This document shows positions 17,672-26,946 of a stretch of 64,000 bases of DNA, piece by piece. The translations under genes were made by a program, and so were the position numbers. The notes beneath the pieces are model-generated. The model was not told the DNA's origin and searched no databases. It saw only the letters and a program-made list of their open reading frames with translations. Numbering within the stretch: the stretch's first letter is position 1; every line of letters begins with the position of its first letter. Source of the DNA: CAVXWV01 sp963695415 (lineage in GTDB: Bacteria; Chloroflexota; Anaerolineae; Anaerolineales; UBA4823); assembly GCA_963695415.1 (NCBI GenBank), contig CAVOGL010000006.1:1-64000 (forward strand), given 5' to 3'.

Positions 17672-18045
17672 CTATCACCATTCTTTTGGGCTGTGTCACC
17701 CATGATCGGTTTGGCTTCTTTCACCAATCCGTATTTAATCATCATATCGCGCACTTCGCGGCGTTTATACAACTTGACTTGGATATGCGGATAGAGCTCC
17801 TGCATCCTTTTGATGCGCCGGTTTTTATAAGTGGCGAGTTTCGAACGCAGCGTGGTGATCTCGACGTAAAGGTCCTGGTCGGGGAGGTAGAAATCCGGGG
17901 TGAAGGCTTCGGTTACATTGCCTTCGCCATCCCACTCTAACTCGAAAGTGCGCGGCTCGTATTCCCAGGCAACGCCGTAGAAATCGAGGATCGTGGCGAA
18001 TGCTTGTTCAGCAGGATGAGCAAATCCATTATGTTGGTTTGGCAT
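17668..18045 (-). CDS. Small PD-(D/E)XK nuclease-like protein
   Basis: The 125-residue protein has the order E (in HPAEQAF), then TPDFYLPDQDLYVEITT. This resembles the beta-hairpin of PD-(D/E)XK nucleases (PDFYL...EXK), except that the usual Lys is Thr. Such small proteins include restriction-like and VSR-like nucleases, but the missing Lys leaves activity uncertain. It sits between a cytidylate-kinase-like gene (two bases away) and hpt (overlap), so it is made together with nucleotide-salvage enzymes. No signal peptide; cytosolic. Confidence 0.6.
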   Translation of the reverse strand: MPNQHNGFAHPAEQAFATILDFYGVAWEYEPRTFELEWDGEGNVTEAFTPDFYLPDQDLYVEITTLRSKLATYKNRRIKRMQELYPHIQVKLYKRREVRDMMIKYGLVKEAKPIMGDTAQKNGDS

Positions 18046-18047
18046 CT

Positions 18048-18626
18048 TCAGGCACTTACTCCTGTTTGAGGCAAGTGGGCTAGGGCGCTGCAGATCAAAT
18101 CGCAGGCTGGACCTGGCTGCAACTTTAGTGTATTGAGCATCAGATCATACAGCAACGGGTCATCCCAATCCACATGGTAACAATCCTTCAGGTGACGGCT
18201 GGAGTGTTTGTCCGAAGCCTTGACCTGTCTTGTGGCATGTTCCAGACCGATGTTGAGCTTTTGGGAAACCCGAATTACACGAATTGCCTGGGGTGCAAAA
18301 ATGCGCACGTGCAGACAGCCAGGATGATCGCGAAGGACGACCTGACCGCCGCGACCGAGGATAATCACATTGTCTTCGTTGGCGATATCCTGAATAATGG
18401 TCATGATGGCTGCGCGGAATGCACAACTCTCATCATCCGACAGACGCACTCCCAGCAGTCCCAGCTCATCGATCTCGGCGAGGGCTGCGTCCGGAGCGCC
18501 GCTCTCCCGGGCGGCTTTGTTGATGATCTCCCGATCGTAGAGGTGGTAACCAAGACGCGATGAGAGCATTCTTGCGATCTCATCTCCCAGGCTGCCTTTT
18601 TGTCGGGAGATCGTGATGACTGTCAT
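18048..18626 (-). CDS. Cytidylate kinase-like family protein
   Basis: Starts TVITISRQKGSLGDEIARML: a P-loop variant (RQKGSLGDEIA) characteristic of the cytidylate-kinase-like family rather than true Cmk. HLYDREIINKAA follows, as in that family. Length 192 residues. The family is thought to bind or phosphorylate nucleotides; the substrate is untested. It is first in an operon with the nuclease-like protein and hpt. GAGGAA lies upstream of ATG 18626. Confidence 0.8.
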   Translation of the reverse strand: MTVITISRQKGSLGDEIARMLSSRLGYHLYDREIINKAARESGAPDAALAEIDELGLLGVRLSDDESCAFRAAIMTIIQDIANEDNVIILGRGGQVVLRDHPGCLHVRIFAPQAIRVIRVSQKLNIGLEHATRQVKASDKHSSRHLKDCYHVDWDDPLLYDLMLNTLKLQPGPACDLICSALAHLPQTGVSA

Positions 18627-18677
18627 AATATCTGGTTCCTCTTATCGAATACTGAACAGCCCTTATCCTGGATCAAG

Positions 18678-19592
18678 TCAGTGAATGTAGGGTCTCAACA
18701 CGTCACGCGAGATCAAGAAACCACGCTTGACCAATTCGTCCGATCCTTCGAACGCCCTGTCCTCATGCTCGATGCTGATGACATAATCGTAGCCCACTGC
18801 ATACAATGTGCTGATGAATTTTGCCCAGTCCACGTCACCTAAACCGGGCAGGCGTGGGACCTGCCAGCCCATCCCGAGGCTGAGTACGCCGTTCTGGTAA
18901 AGACCTTCGCGATCAATGGTCATATCCTTGGCGTGCACGTGGAAGATCCTGGAAGCGAAATCTCTCACCATACGGTTGTAATCAATCATCTGCCAGATAA
19001 GGTGAGATGGGTCGAGGTTCAAGCCGAAATTCTCATCGGGTATGATCTCATACATTTTTTTCAGGACTGCGGGGGTCGATGCCAGGTTATCGCCCCCGGG
19101 CCATTCATCATTGGAGAAGATCATCGGGCAGTTCTCGATGGCGATCTTTACCCCATGTTGGGCTGCGAATTTAACGATTGGGGGCCAGATCCTGGCAAAA
19201 AGCTCGAGGTTCTGCTCAATTGTCTGCGTTTTGTCTTTTCCGACAAAGGTGCCGACCACCGGCACCTCCAGCATTTCTGCTCCGAGGATCACCTTCTTGA
19301 TATGATCGATGACCAGCGTGCGGTGGTCGGGATCCGGGTGCAGCGGGTTGGGATAATAACCCAGAGATGAGATCGGAAGATCGTAACCATTTAATAATTT
19401 ACGGATGTCCCTGGCTTTATCGGGCGAGAGGTCATCCACATCGATCGTTGTGACACCTGCATAGCGGCGCGCTGCCTTCCCAACGGGCCAGCAGGCGATC
19501 TCAAGCATTTCAAATCCGTTTTCGGCTGCCCACACTGCTACCTGTTCTAAAGATTGCCCGGGGAAAGCTGCAGTTAACAATCCTAATTTCAT
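18678..19592 (-). CDS. Sugar phosphate isomerase/epimerase (xylose isomerase-like TIM barrel)
   Basis: A 304-residue AP-endonuclease-2-type TIM barrel. Metal-binding features include KIAIENCPMIF (Glu), LNLDPSHLIWQ (Asp/His), FHVHAKDM (His) and ISIEHEDRAF (Glu). Such enzymes isomerise or epimerise keto-sugars or inositol derivatives. It lies 45 bases after the Gfo/Idh/MocA dehydrogenase gene in the same direction, so the pair probably works on one oxidised sugar or inositol. The substrate is unknown. Confidence 0.88.
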   Translation of the reverse strand: MKLGLLTAAFPGQSLEQVAVWAAENGFEMLEIACWPVGKAARRYAGVTTIDVDDLSPDKARDIRKLLNGYDLPISSLGYYPNPLHPDPDHRTLVIDHIKKVILGAEMLEVPVVGTFVGKDKTQTIEQNLELFARIWPPIVKFAAQHGVKIAIENCPMIFSNDEWPGGDNLASTPAVLKKMYEIIPDENFGLNLDPSHLIWQMIDYNRMVRDFASRIFHVHAKDMTIDREGLYQNGVLSLGMGWQVPRLPGLGDVDWAKFISTLYAVGYDYVISIEHEDRAFEGSDELVKRGFLISRDVLRPYIH

Positions 19593-19637
19593 TGGTTTTT
19601 TCTCCTCAAATTTTTTTATAAAGCGGTGTCTAATTCT

Positions 19638-20799
19638 TCAACCCACAGTTACCCAGCGCTGCTCCATGCTGCTCTTCTCGATGGCGTCACAAAGCAGGAG
19701 CTCGTAATGACCGTCCGCGAAGGTTGGGAAATCCGGGGGAGCATCGAAGTCACCTTTGCGGATGTAAGCATAAAACTTCGCAGCCAGCTGTTTGAAGGTG
19801 TCGGGGAAGCCCTCGTTATGGCCTCCGGGATAGGCGGTGATTGCGCGCGCCTGCTCAGAAAGCAAGGACGGGTCCTTCAACAACATCTCGTTCGGTCGAT
19901 CCCGGTGACCGATCCAGATTTCATTCGGTCGTTCGGAGTCAAAAGACAGGGAGGCGTTTGACCCGTCGATCTCAAAGTACAGCCGGTTCTTGCGACCTGC
20001 GCTGACCTGGGAAACCGTCAACACACCATGGACGCCGTTCGAATATCGCAGCAAGATGGATGCATAATCTTCCGTGTGTATGGGCTGGTCGATATAATCC
20101 TCGGGTTTGAGCAGCTTACCGGTAAACGTCTCCAGCGGTCGGGCTGGTTTCTTACGCACAGGCAGGAAGGTTTTGAAATCAGCCATCACGGCTTCAACAC
20201 GCAGACCGGTGATGAAGGTGATCATGTCCAAGCCAGTGTGAACCGATGTCAGCAACGGCGCGCAAAGATCCGCCCAGACCGGGTTCCAAACGCCAGTTCC
20301 AATCCGTCTGGTAGAGAAGCCAGTCCTGGAGATATGAACCCTGAAGGATGAACAGGTCGCCAAGTTCGCCGTCCTGCACCAGGGAACGCGCATGCTGGAC
20401 GATCGGATAGAAGCGCAAGTTGAAGTTGATCGCATTAGCCAGGTGGGTCTCCGCTGCCAGCTTGACCAGCTCCGCCGACTCCTGGGTGTTCATCGCCAGC
20501 GGTTTCTCGCACACCACGTGCTTCCCTGCCAGCAGGGCAGCACGTGCCTGCGGGAAGTGCAGGTGATTGGGAGTCGCCAGGTGTACGACCGAGATCTCCG
20601 CATCGGCAAGCATGGCATCATAAGACGGGTAGGCTTTCTCGATGCCCAGTTCGCTGGCTTTTTGGGCAGCCAATTCTGCGGTTGCCTCGGCTAAACCGAT
20701 GACCCGGATGTTGCTGCGGCGCAGACCCTCCAGATGGGCGGGTCCAATAAACCCGGTACCCGCTATGCCTGCCTTGATCTCACGTTGTGTACCTGCCAT
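19638..20799 (-). CDS. Gfo/Idh/MocA family oxidoreductase, one frameshift
   Basis: The N-terminal frame has the Rossmann motif GIAGTGFIGPAHLEGL and the signature CEKPLA. The C-terminal frame continues with DMITFITGLRVEAV, LYFEIDGSNASLSF and YPGGHNEGF. They join if one base is removed at about 20227-20232 (TGG-CTT-GGA for TGG-CTG-GAC), giving IGSHWLDMITF and a protein of about 387 residues. These NAD(P)-dependent enzymes oxidise sugars or cyclitols. The gene is preceded by a good promoter overlapped by a perfect inverted repeat, and followed by an isomerase. Confidence 0.88.
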
Positions 20800-20857
20800 T
20801 ATCTCTCCTCTTTTGGATAAAGCTCAATGACCATTAAAGATATTCCCCAACATTATT

Positions 20858-20898
20858 ATCATAGAAAATCGACTATGTTTGTCAACCTTTTGACAAAC
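20858..20898 (-). promoter_or_regulatory. Promoter with overlapping operator for the dehydrogenase/isomerase operon
   Basis: On the minus strand TTGACA (20885-20880), a 16-base spacer and TATGAT (20863-20858). The -35 lies inside a perfect inverted repeat GTTTGTCAA-N4-TTGACAAAC at 20877-20898. This is a typical repressor site for a sugar-responsive regulator; the regulator is not in this window. Confidence 0.65.
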
Positions 20899-20937
20899 AA
20901 GCTCAACGGAATATCGCCCCCCGGTCACCCACAGGTG

Positions 20938-20943
20938 TAAAAT
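20938..20943 (+). promoter_or_regulatory. -10 box giving a near-leaderless start for the DUF123 gene
   Basis: TAAAAT (context GGTGTAAAATC) ends eight bases before ATG 20952, with no ribosome site between. Confidence 0.45.
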
Positions 20944-20951
20944 CAACATGG

Positions 20952-21515
20952 ATGATCAGGAAGGTGCAGAGAACGCCCAGGGAATGGATTGAAATTACCG
21001 GGCAATTACCGGCTGCCGGTGGCAGTCCTGACAAAAGGACTGCTACTGGAAGCTATGCCGTCGAAATCGTGCTGGACAGGGCTGCAGGCATCAGGGTAGG
21101 TAAATTGGGTGAGTATAATTTTGGAGCCGGCAGTTATGTTTACTGCGGCAGCGCAAATGGTCCCGGAGGGCTACGGACAAGACTGAGCAGGCATTTACTT
21201 GGCGCGGAGAAAAAGCACTGGCACGTGGACTACCTGCGCCAGGCAGGTTCTGTCCAATCCATGGTTTACCAGTTGAATGAGACGAGTGCCCACGTCACTG
21301 AAAGTCAGAACAACAGGCTCATGCCCCTTGAATGCGCGTGGAGCCAGCTGTTGAGCCAGCTGGGAGGCGCAAGCATACCGGTGCCAGGATTTGGCGCCAG
21401 CGACTGCAGAAGCGGGTGCCGCGCCCATCTCATTTATCTAGGGAAAGGTCCGGGGACGTTGGTGGATCTCGTGCAGGTTTTCGGCGACGGCGCAGTGCTC
21501 CTACAGGCTGCCTAA
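20952..21515 (+). CDS. GIY-YIG nuclease family protein (DUF123)
   Basis: GSYVYCGSANGPGGLRTRL is the GIY-YIG-like core of DUF123. It is followed by HWHVDYLRQ and, near the end, FGASDCRSGCRAHLIYLG, all diagnostic for this family of Uri-type nucleases. The family occurs in archaea and some bacteria, and is thought to act on nucleic acid. Length 187 residues. ATG 20952 is in frame and sits just after a -10 box. It is followed by lspA with its own weak promoter. Confidence 0.85.
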   Translation: MIRKVQRTPREWIEITGQLPAAGGSPDKRTATGSYAVEIVLDRAAGIRVGKLGEYNFGAGSYVYCGSANGPGGLRTRLSRHLLGAEKKHWHVDYLRQAGSVQSMVYQLNETSAHVTESQNNRLMPLECAWSQLLSQLGGASIPVPGFGASDCRSGCRAHLIYLGKGPGTLVDLVQVFGDGAVLLQAA

Positions 21516-21607
21516 GTAAGTGGGCGTGGTCCCAGCACAGCGGTATCAATTCTTGTTTTCCTCTAGATGAGGTAAAATCGGGGGACATTCGATACCTGGA
21601 GCATAAC

Positions 21608-22168
21608 TTGAGAAAGTACATTAAAGATTACGTGATCCTGTTCGCTATTTCCGGATCCATCATCATAGTAGACCAGCTTACAAAATACCTGGTGCGTACC
21701 CGCCTGGCTTACACAGAATCATGGTCGCCTTGGGAATGGCTGGAGCCGTATGCGCGGATAGTACACTGGAACAACACCGGCGCTGCATTTGGTCTTTTCC
21801 AGGGAATGAATACGGTTTTCATGCTGCTGGCAATTGTGGTCAGCGTCATCATCATCCTGTACTACCCCCGGGTACCCAGACAGGACTGGCTGATGCGCCT
21901 GGCGCTTTCCATGCAGCTGGCTGGCGCTGTGGGGAACCTGATAGACCGCTTTATTTATGGCACGGTAACGGATTTCGTGTCGTTGGGTAACTTTGCTGTT
22001 TTCAACGTCGCCGATGCCAGTATTTCGATTGGCACAGCTTTGCTGGTTCTTGATCTCTTCATCAAGGAACGGAAAGAAAGGAAACTGGCGGAAACCCGAT
22101 CACAGGCAGAGGCACCCATGAATCCAGCTGAGGATGAGCCCTCAAAGGAAGAGGCACCGGTGGAATGA
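21608..22168 (+). CDS. lspA: Lipoprotein signal peptidase (signal peptidase II)
   Basis: Membrane protease that removes signal peptides from prolipoproteins; this window encodes at least five such lipoproteins. Four membrane segments; catalytic Asp residues are in GNLIDRF and FNVADASISIG, and NNTGAAFG is the usual conserved loop. The start is probably TTG 21608, with GGAG at 21598 at good spacing. A longer upstream reading is possible but adds residues unlike the family. The C-terminal 30 residues are an acidic, Pro-rich tail not usual in LspA. rluD follows. Confidence 0.92.
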   Translation: MRKYIKDYVILFAISGSIIIVDQLTKYLVRTRLAYTESWSPWEWLEPYARIVHWNNTGAAFGLFQGMNTVFMLLAIVVSVIIILYYPRVPRQDWLMRLALSMQLAGAVGNLIDRFIYGTVTDFVSLGNFAVFNVADASISIGTALLVLDLFIKERKERKLAETRSQAEAPMNPAEDEPSKEEAPVE

Positions 22169-22183
22169 CAAGCGCAGATCGGA

Positions 22184-23101
22184 TTGCAATTGTTCAAATT
22201 CGCTGACGCAGAACCCCAACGGCTGGATAAATTTCTTGTGACCTGCCTGCCTGAATTCTCACGCACAAGACTGCAAGGCTTGATCAGTGAGGGCAGGGTC
22301 GAAATCGATGGGATCAAAGCGCGAAAAGCGGGGCAGATGATCGAAACCCATATGGAGGTGAAGGTCACGATCCCGCCTGCAGCACTAACCAGCCTGGAGG
22401 CGGAAGAGATCCCCCTGGACATCGTCTTTGAAAACGACGAGTTAATGGTGGTGAACAAACCCGCGGGGATGGTTGTGCATCCGGCGGCGGGTCATCCCTC
22501 CGGCACTCTGGTCAACGCAGCCCTGGCACACGCGCCTGATATGGAAGGGATTGGTGGAGAATTGAGACCAGGTGTTGTCCACCGCCTGGATAAGGACACA
22601 TCCGGCTTGATTTTGCTGGCAAAAAATGAACGCATCCACCGTTATTTGCAGGATCAATTCCGAAAACGCCAGGTTGAGAAAACCTACCTGGCGCTGGTGG
22701 ATGGCAAACCGCCAACACCTGAGGGCAGGATTGAGGCTTCGATCGGCAGGAGCCAGAAAGAACGCAGGCGCATGGCGGTGGTAACAGAAGATAAAGGGCG
22801 CCAGGCGACCAGTTATTACACCACCCTGGAGCAGTTTGAAAAGCACTGCTTCATGGAAGTAAAGCCGGTGACCGGACGCACGCACCAGATCCGCCTGCAC
22901 CTGGCATTCGTCGGCTGCCCTATCGTGGGTGATACAATCTACGGACTGAAACGCCCCACCATGCCGATTAAGCGCCACTGCCTGCATGCCGGCAGGATAA
23001 AATTTTCACCTTCCCAGGAAAAAGAGGCGATCACGCTCGAGGCGCCCCTGCCCGATGACATGAACGACCTTTTAACCCAATTGAGAAACTCTAACAAATG
23101 A
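22184..23101 (+). CDS. 23S rRNA pseudouridine synthase, RluD/RluC type
   Basis: S4 RNA-binding domain (about 13-75: LDKFLVTCLPEFSRTRLQGL) and a pseudouridine synthase domain with catalytic Asp in GVVHRLDKDTSG. TGRTHQIRLH and GDTIYG are also present. Length about 305. RluA-family members modify 23S rRNA helices; the lspA-rluD order is very common in bacteria. The start is TTG 22184 or TTG 22190; no strong site distinguishes them. Confidence 0.93.
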   Translation: MQLFKFADAEPQRLDKFLVTCLPEFSRTRLQGLISEGRVEIDGIKARKAGQMIETHMEVKVTIPPAALTSLEAEEIPLDIVFENDELMVVNKPAGMVVHPAAGHPSGTLVNAALAHAPDMEGIGGELRPGVVHRLDKDTSGLILLAKNERIHRYLQDQFRKRQVEKTYLALVDGKPPTPEGRIEASIGRSQKERRRMAVVTEDKGRQATSYYTTLEQFEKHCFMEVKPVTGRTHQIRLHLAFVGCPIVGDTIYGLKRPTMPIKRHCLHAGRIKFSPSQEKEAITLEAPLPDDMNDLLTQLRNSNK

Positions 23102-23131
23102 ATAAATCATGCGAACAAACAGGAAAAAATC

Positions 23132-24179
23132 ATGGGATATATTGACTTAAGATCCGATACGGTAAGCCTGCCCACCCCCATCATGAGGCGGGCGATGGCA
23201 CAGGCAGAAGTTGGCGATGATGTTTACGGGGAAGATCCCAGCGTCAACCGTCTTGCAGGAAATCTCAGCAGACAGGATGGGCAAAGAGGCAGGACTGTTC
23301 CTGCCATCGGGCACCATGGGCAATCTTGCAGCGATCCTGGCATACTGCGGGCGCGGCGACGAGGCGATCGTCGGGGACAAATCGCATACATTCCTGTATG
23401 AAGCGGGCGGGATCTCCGCACTGGGCGGTGTGCATTCCTGCCAGCTGCCCAACCAACCCGATGGGACGATGAGGCTGACTGATATCGAGGCAGCTGTGCG
23501 TGAGGATGATGAACATGAGCCCGTCACCCGCTTGATTTGCCTGGAAAACACGCACAACCGCTGTGGGGGCGTGGCACTGACGCCAGAATATACGCGCGCG
23601 GTCGGTGACTTCGCACATTCACAAGGTCTGAGCCTGCACATTGACGGCGCCAGGATTTTCAATGCGGCAGTTGGACTGGGGGTGCCCGTGAGGGAACTGG
23701 TAGATGCGGCTGATTCGGTCACATTCTGCCTGAGCAAAAGCCTATGCGCACCCGTCGGCTCGGTGTTGTGTGGGAGCAAAGCTTTTATCCAGCGCGCTCA
23801 CCGAATCCGTAAACAGCTGGGGGGCGGCATGCGCCAGGCTGGAATCCTGGCAGCAGCCGGCATTGCGGCGCTGGACACGATGGTGGACCAGCTGGCTAAG
23901 GACCACCTCCAGGCTAAAAAACTGGCTGAAGGTCTGGGCGCTATCCCCGGCATCCTGCTTGAACCCGGCACCCCATATACCAACATGGTGTATATCAGCC
24001 TTGAGCAGGGCATTGCCACAGAAACTGTGCAAAGGCTGATGGAGTACGATGTGCGCGCAGGTGTAGCCGGCGCAACAAGCCTGCGGCTTGTGACCCATTA
24101 TTGGATTGATGACCAGGCAATCGAACAAACGATTGAAGCTTTCAGGAAAATCATGGCAAAGGAGACGGTTTATGCCTGA
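23132..24179 (+). CDS. ltaE: Low-specificity L-threonine aldolase, one frameshift
   Basis: PLP enzyme cleaving threonine/allo-threonine to glycine and acetaldehyde. The N-terminus has DLRSDTVSLPTPIMRRAM; the second frame has LFLPSGTMGNL and the PLP lysine in TFCLSKSLCAPVGSV. One extra T at 23251-23254 (CGT-CTT-GCA for CGT-CTG-CAG) separates them; the corrected join reads SVNRLQEISADRMGKEAG. Total about 348 residues, normal. The last eight bases overlap the next gene. Confidence 0.92.
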
Positions 24180-25137
24180 GTGGAAATTTTCAGTCATCCT
24201 GGGATTCCTGGGGCAGCTCAGTGACCGCTTCAGCACCTATGGTGAAAGCCATGACATCTCCGCTAAATTCAATACTGCTTCAAGAATCGATGGACTGCGG
24301 GGGTTAGAGCTGGTTTATCCGTTCGATTTCGAAGACATTAACCTGACACAAAGGCTTTTACACGATCACCAGCTCGAATGCTCCGCCGTGAATGTGAATA
24401 TCAAGAAAGAGCAAAAGTTCCACCTGGGCGCCCTGACCAGTAAAGACCCGGGGATACGCAATGAAGCCGTTGGCTACATGAAAGCCGGGATGGATATTGC
24501 TGCAGAGATTGGCAACAGGCTGGTGACGATGTGCCCACTGGCAGACGGATATGACTATGCGTTCGAAAGTGATTACCGCAAGTCATGGAGCTGGTTCCTG
24601 GACGGGGTCGGTGAGGCGGCATCCCACAGAGAAGAAGTGAGGCTCAGCCTTGAATATAAGCAGTCTGAACCCAGGCATAAAGTCATCATCCCCAACGCAG
24701 GCACAACGCTGGCTGCATGCCTGCAGATAGGGCTTCCTAATGTCGGTGTAACCATGGACATGGGTCATGCGCTGTATGCGGGTGAGGGTACGGCACAGGC
24801 TCTGAGCCTGCTTGCACAGGCGGGGAAATTGTTCCTGGTGCACGTCAACGACAATTACAGGAATTGGGACTGGGACATGATCCCGGGATCAGTGAACACC
24901 TGGGACCTGGTGGAGTTCATGTATTATCTGGGGGAAACAGGATACAACAGCTGGCTCACGTCGGACGTGGCGCCGTTCCGGCTGGAGGCGATAAAAACCT
25001 GCTCCGCCACTTACCGGAGCCTGGTGTGGGCAGAGGAAATCGTAAACCGCATTGGCAGGGAGCGATTGAGGGAGATCATCAACCATGGTGACCCAATCGA
25101 CGCCTTGCAGGAATTTCAAAACCTTTCACAGGCTTAA
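24172..25137 (+). CDS. Sugar phosphate isomerase/epimerase (TIM barrel)
   Basis: A 321-residue xylose-isomerase-like barrel. Candidate metal ligands are in RLSLEYKQSEPR, VTMDMGHALYA, LVHVNDNYRNWDWDM and the DVAPFR segment. The HVNDNY and MDMGH phrases recall rhamnose-isomerase-type or other ketose isomerases. ATG 24172 is chosen; it overlaps the threonine aldolase gene by eight bases, so both are coupled. Aldehyde-releasing aldolase plus sugar isomerase suggests a catabolic pair, but the substrate is unknown. A terminator-like hairpin follows. Confidence 0.83.
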   Translation: MPEWKFSVILGFLGQLSDRFSTYGESHDISAKFNTASRIDGLRGLELVYPFDFEDINLTQRLLHDHQLECSAVNVNIKKEQKFHLGALTSKDPGIRNEAVGYMKAGMDIAAEIGNRLVTMCPLADGYDYAFESDYRKSWSWFLDGVGEAASHREEVRLSLEYKQSEPRHKVIIPNAGTTLAACLQIGLPNVGVTMDMGHALYAGEGTAQALSLLAQAGKLFLVHVNDNYRNWDWDMIPGSVNTWDLVEFMYYLGETGYNSWLTSDVAPFRLEAIKTCSATYRSLVWAEEIVNRIGRERLREIINHGDPIDALQEFQNLSQA

Positions 25138-25190
25138 ACCAGCCACCAGATAACATCACATCGGAAAGGGGCAAAATAACCTGCGAAATG

Positions 25191-25240
25191 AAAAGAGAAC
25201 CGCCAGGAATGCGTGACCAAGCGGGAGGTTCGCTCTTTTT
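25191..25240 (+). terminator. Rho-independent terminator after the isomerase gene
   Basis: AAAAGAG-AACC (25191 on) pairs with GGTT-CG-CTCTTTT, ending in a run of T at 25236-25240. Confidence 0.65.
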
Positions 25241-25324
25241 GACAAGGAATAATTTGATAAATTATCTCGTTTTGGTCTTTATAGTTGTACAAACTTTGAC
25301 GCCGCACCAAGAATGAGTACATGT

Positions 25325-25330
25325 TATAAT
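25325..25330 (+). promoter_or_regulatory. -10 box for purine nucleoside phosphorylase
   Basis: TATAAT in ACATGTTATAATTC, about 30 bases before ATG 25360. Confidence 0.5.
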
Positions 25331-25359
25331 TCTTTGCCACAGGCTTACAGGTGTTGTGG

Positions 25360-26220
25360 ATGGCAAAAAAATTTATTACCCTTACCGATATCGACAAAAT
25401 TTCAGATCAGGTTCGAACAAAACTGAAGGCGAGAGGGTTCGAATTCCCTCCAAACCTGACAGGCATGATCCTCGGGTCCGGGCTTGGACCGGTCGCGGAT
25501 GCAGTGCTTGAGCCGGCACTATTGGAGTACACCGAGATCGACAGCTGGCCCACTTCCACCGTACACGGACATGCGGGAAGGCTTGTCGCAGGGACGCTCG
25601 AAGGGCAACCTGTGCTGGTGATGCAGGGCAGGGTGCACTATTATGAAGGCTACAGCATCCAGCAGATCGGGCTGCCTGTGCGCGTGCTCCAACGCCTTGG
25701 GGCAACCACGCTGATCGTCACGAACGCAGCGGGGGCTGTGAACCCGGATTATGCGCCCGGCGATCTTATGTTAATCCTGGACCATCTGAACTTGATCGGG
25801 ATGGCGGGTCTTTCTCCCTTGCGCGGACCGAATATCGCAGAATTGGGACCACGCTTCCCCGACATGAGCCAGGCATACGACCGCCAGCTGGGGGCAATCA
25901 GCCGCCAGGTTGCCAAAGAAGCTGGAATCACCCTGCATGAAGGGGTTTATGCCGGGCTGGCAGGTCCATCTTTCGAAACCCCTGCTGACCTGCGCTTCCT
26001 GCGCACAATCGGGACAGATGCAGTGGGTATGTCCACCGTCCCGGAAGTAACCGTCGCCCGTCATGGGGGCATGCGCGTGCTGGGTGTTTCAGGCATAAGC
26101 AACAAAGCAAACCTGGACGGGAATACTATAACAACCCACGAGGAGGTTTTAGAAGCCGGTAAAACGCTTGGTCCAAAACTGGAGACACTCGTTCGAGGCG
26201 TTTTGCAGCGAATGTCGTGA
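25360..26220 (+). CDS. Purine nucleoside phosphorylase (trimeric type)
   Basis: Catalyses phosphorolysis of purine nucleosides to base and ribose-1-phosphate. Motifs of the trimeric PNP-I family: ILGSGLGPVAD (phosphate), TVHGHAGRLV, MQGRVHYYEGY, VTNAAGAVN, GMSTVPEVTVARHGG and the base-binding Asn in GISNKAN. Length 286 from ATG 25360; a GTG at 25351 would add three residues. Together with hpt at 17.1 kb it forms a purine salvage route. Start of a run of same-strand genes. Confidence 0.94.
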   Translation: MAKKFITLTDIDKISDQVRTKLKARGFEFPPNLTGMILGSGLGPVADAVLEPALLEYTEIDSWPTSTVHGHAGRLVAGTLEGQPVLVMQGRVHYYEGYSIQQIGLPVRVLQRLGATTLIVTNAAGAVNPDYAPGDLMLILDHLNLIGMAGLSPLRGPNIAELGPRFPDMSQAYDRQLGAISRQVAKEAGITLHEGVYAGLAGPSFETPADLRFLRTIGTDAVGMSTVPEVTVARHGGMRVLGVSGISNKANLDGNTITTHEEVLEAGKTLGPKLETLVRGVLQRMS

Positions 26221-26223
26221 TCT

Positions 26224-26937
26224 ATGGAGCAGGCACTTGTTTTTTTTCGTGAATTTGAACTCTGGATTTACGCCCTTCTCGCATTGGGCGCGCTCATCTA
26301 CATTCGCAAGTTTGTGCTTGCCTGGCAGGAACTCAAAGGCGCAGCTTTTGGATTGGAGCGCGATAATGCCCAATCGCGGCTCAACCTGGCTGCCAGCATG
26401 CTGGTCTTGTTATTGACGATGGCAATTGCAGAATTTGTATTGATATCTTTTATCGCACCCATGCTGCCTCAATCCACTCCCCTGTTAACACCAACTGCCG
26501 ACCTGCTTTCAACTCCCACGGCGACTCTGCCCGTCGACCTCACCTCGGAGGCTGCTCCACCAGCAACTTCTGGAGATACCCCCGAGACCTTACCCACCGA
26601 TGATGATTTAACCAATGGCTGTGTGCCCGGGCAGGTTCAGATAAACCTTCCAAAAGAAGGTGATGAAATCAAGGGAGAAGTAACCATCACGGGTACCATG
26701 GATTTCGAAAATTTCGGGTTTTATAAAATCGAAAGCCGGCGTCCAGACGAACCCGTCTGGGCGATCCTGTTGGTAGGCAATCGACCTGTCCAGTCAGGAG
26801 AATTGGGAAAATGGAACACTTCAGCTCTCGCTCCGGGCGAATACCAGCTGAGTCTGGTCCCGGTCAACAACGAAGCCCAATCGCTGCCACGATGCACGAT
26901 CACGGTAAGGGTTTCCCTGCCAGACCCGGAAGAATGA
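26224..26937 (+). CDS. Membrane protein with Pro/Thr linker and C-terminal Ig-like domain
   Basis: Two membrane segments (about residues 13-30 and 55-78) are followed by a Pro/Thr/Ser-rich linker (LLTPTADLLSTPTATLP). Then comes a beta-rich domain: VQINLPKEGDEIKGEVTITG and FGFYKIESRRPD. This last domain type is frequent on Chloroflexota surface proteins, where it probably serves in binding or as a spacer. Function unknown. It starts four bases after the PNP stop and ends ten before the GNAT gene. Confidence 0.72.
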   Translation: MEQALVFFREFELWIYALLALGALIYIRKFVLAWQELKGAAFGLERDNAQSRLNLAASMLVLLLTMAIAEFVLISFIAPMLPQSTPLLTPTADLLSTPTATLPVDLTSEAAPPATSGDTPETLPTDDDLTNGCVPGQVQINLPKEGDEIKGEVTITGTMDFENFGFYKIESRRPDEPVWAILLVGNRPVQSGELGKWNTSALAPGEYQLSLVPVNNEAQSLPRCTITVRVSLPDPEE

Positions 26938-26946
26938 GCACAGACG

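Noticed and set aside
25141..25330. T-box or other riboswitch before purine nucleoside phosphorylase
   Set aside because: The hairpin at 25191-25240 lies before the -10 box at 25325, so it is not in the PNP leader. It fits a terminator of the upstream gene.
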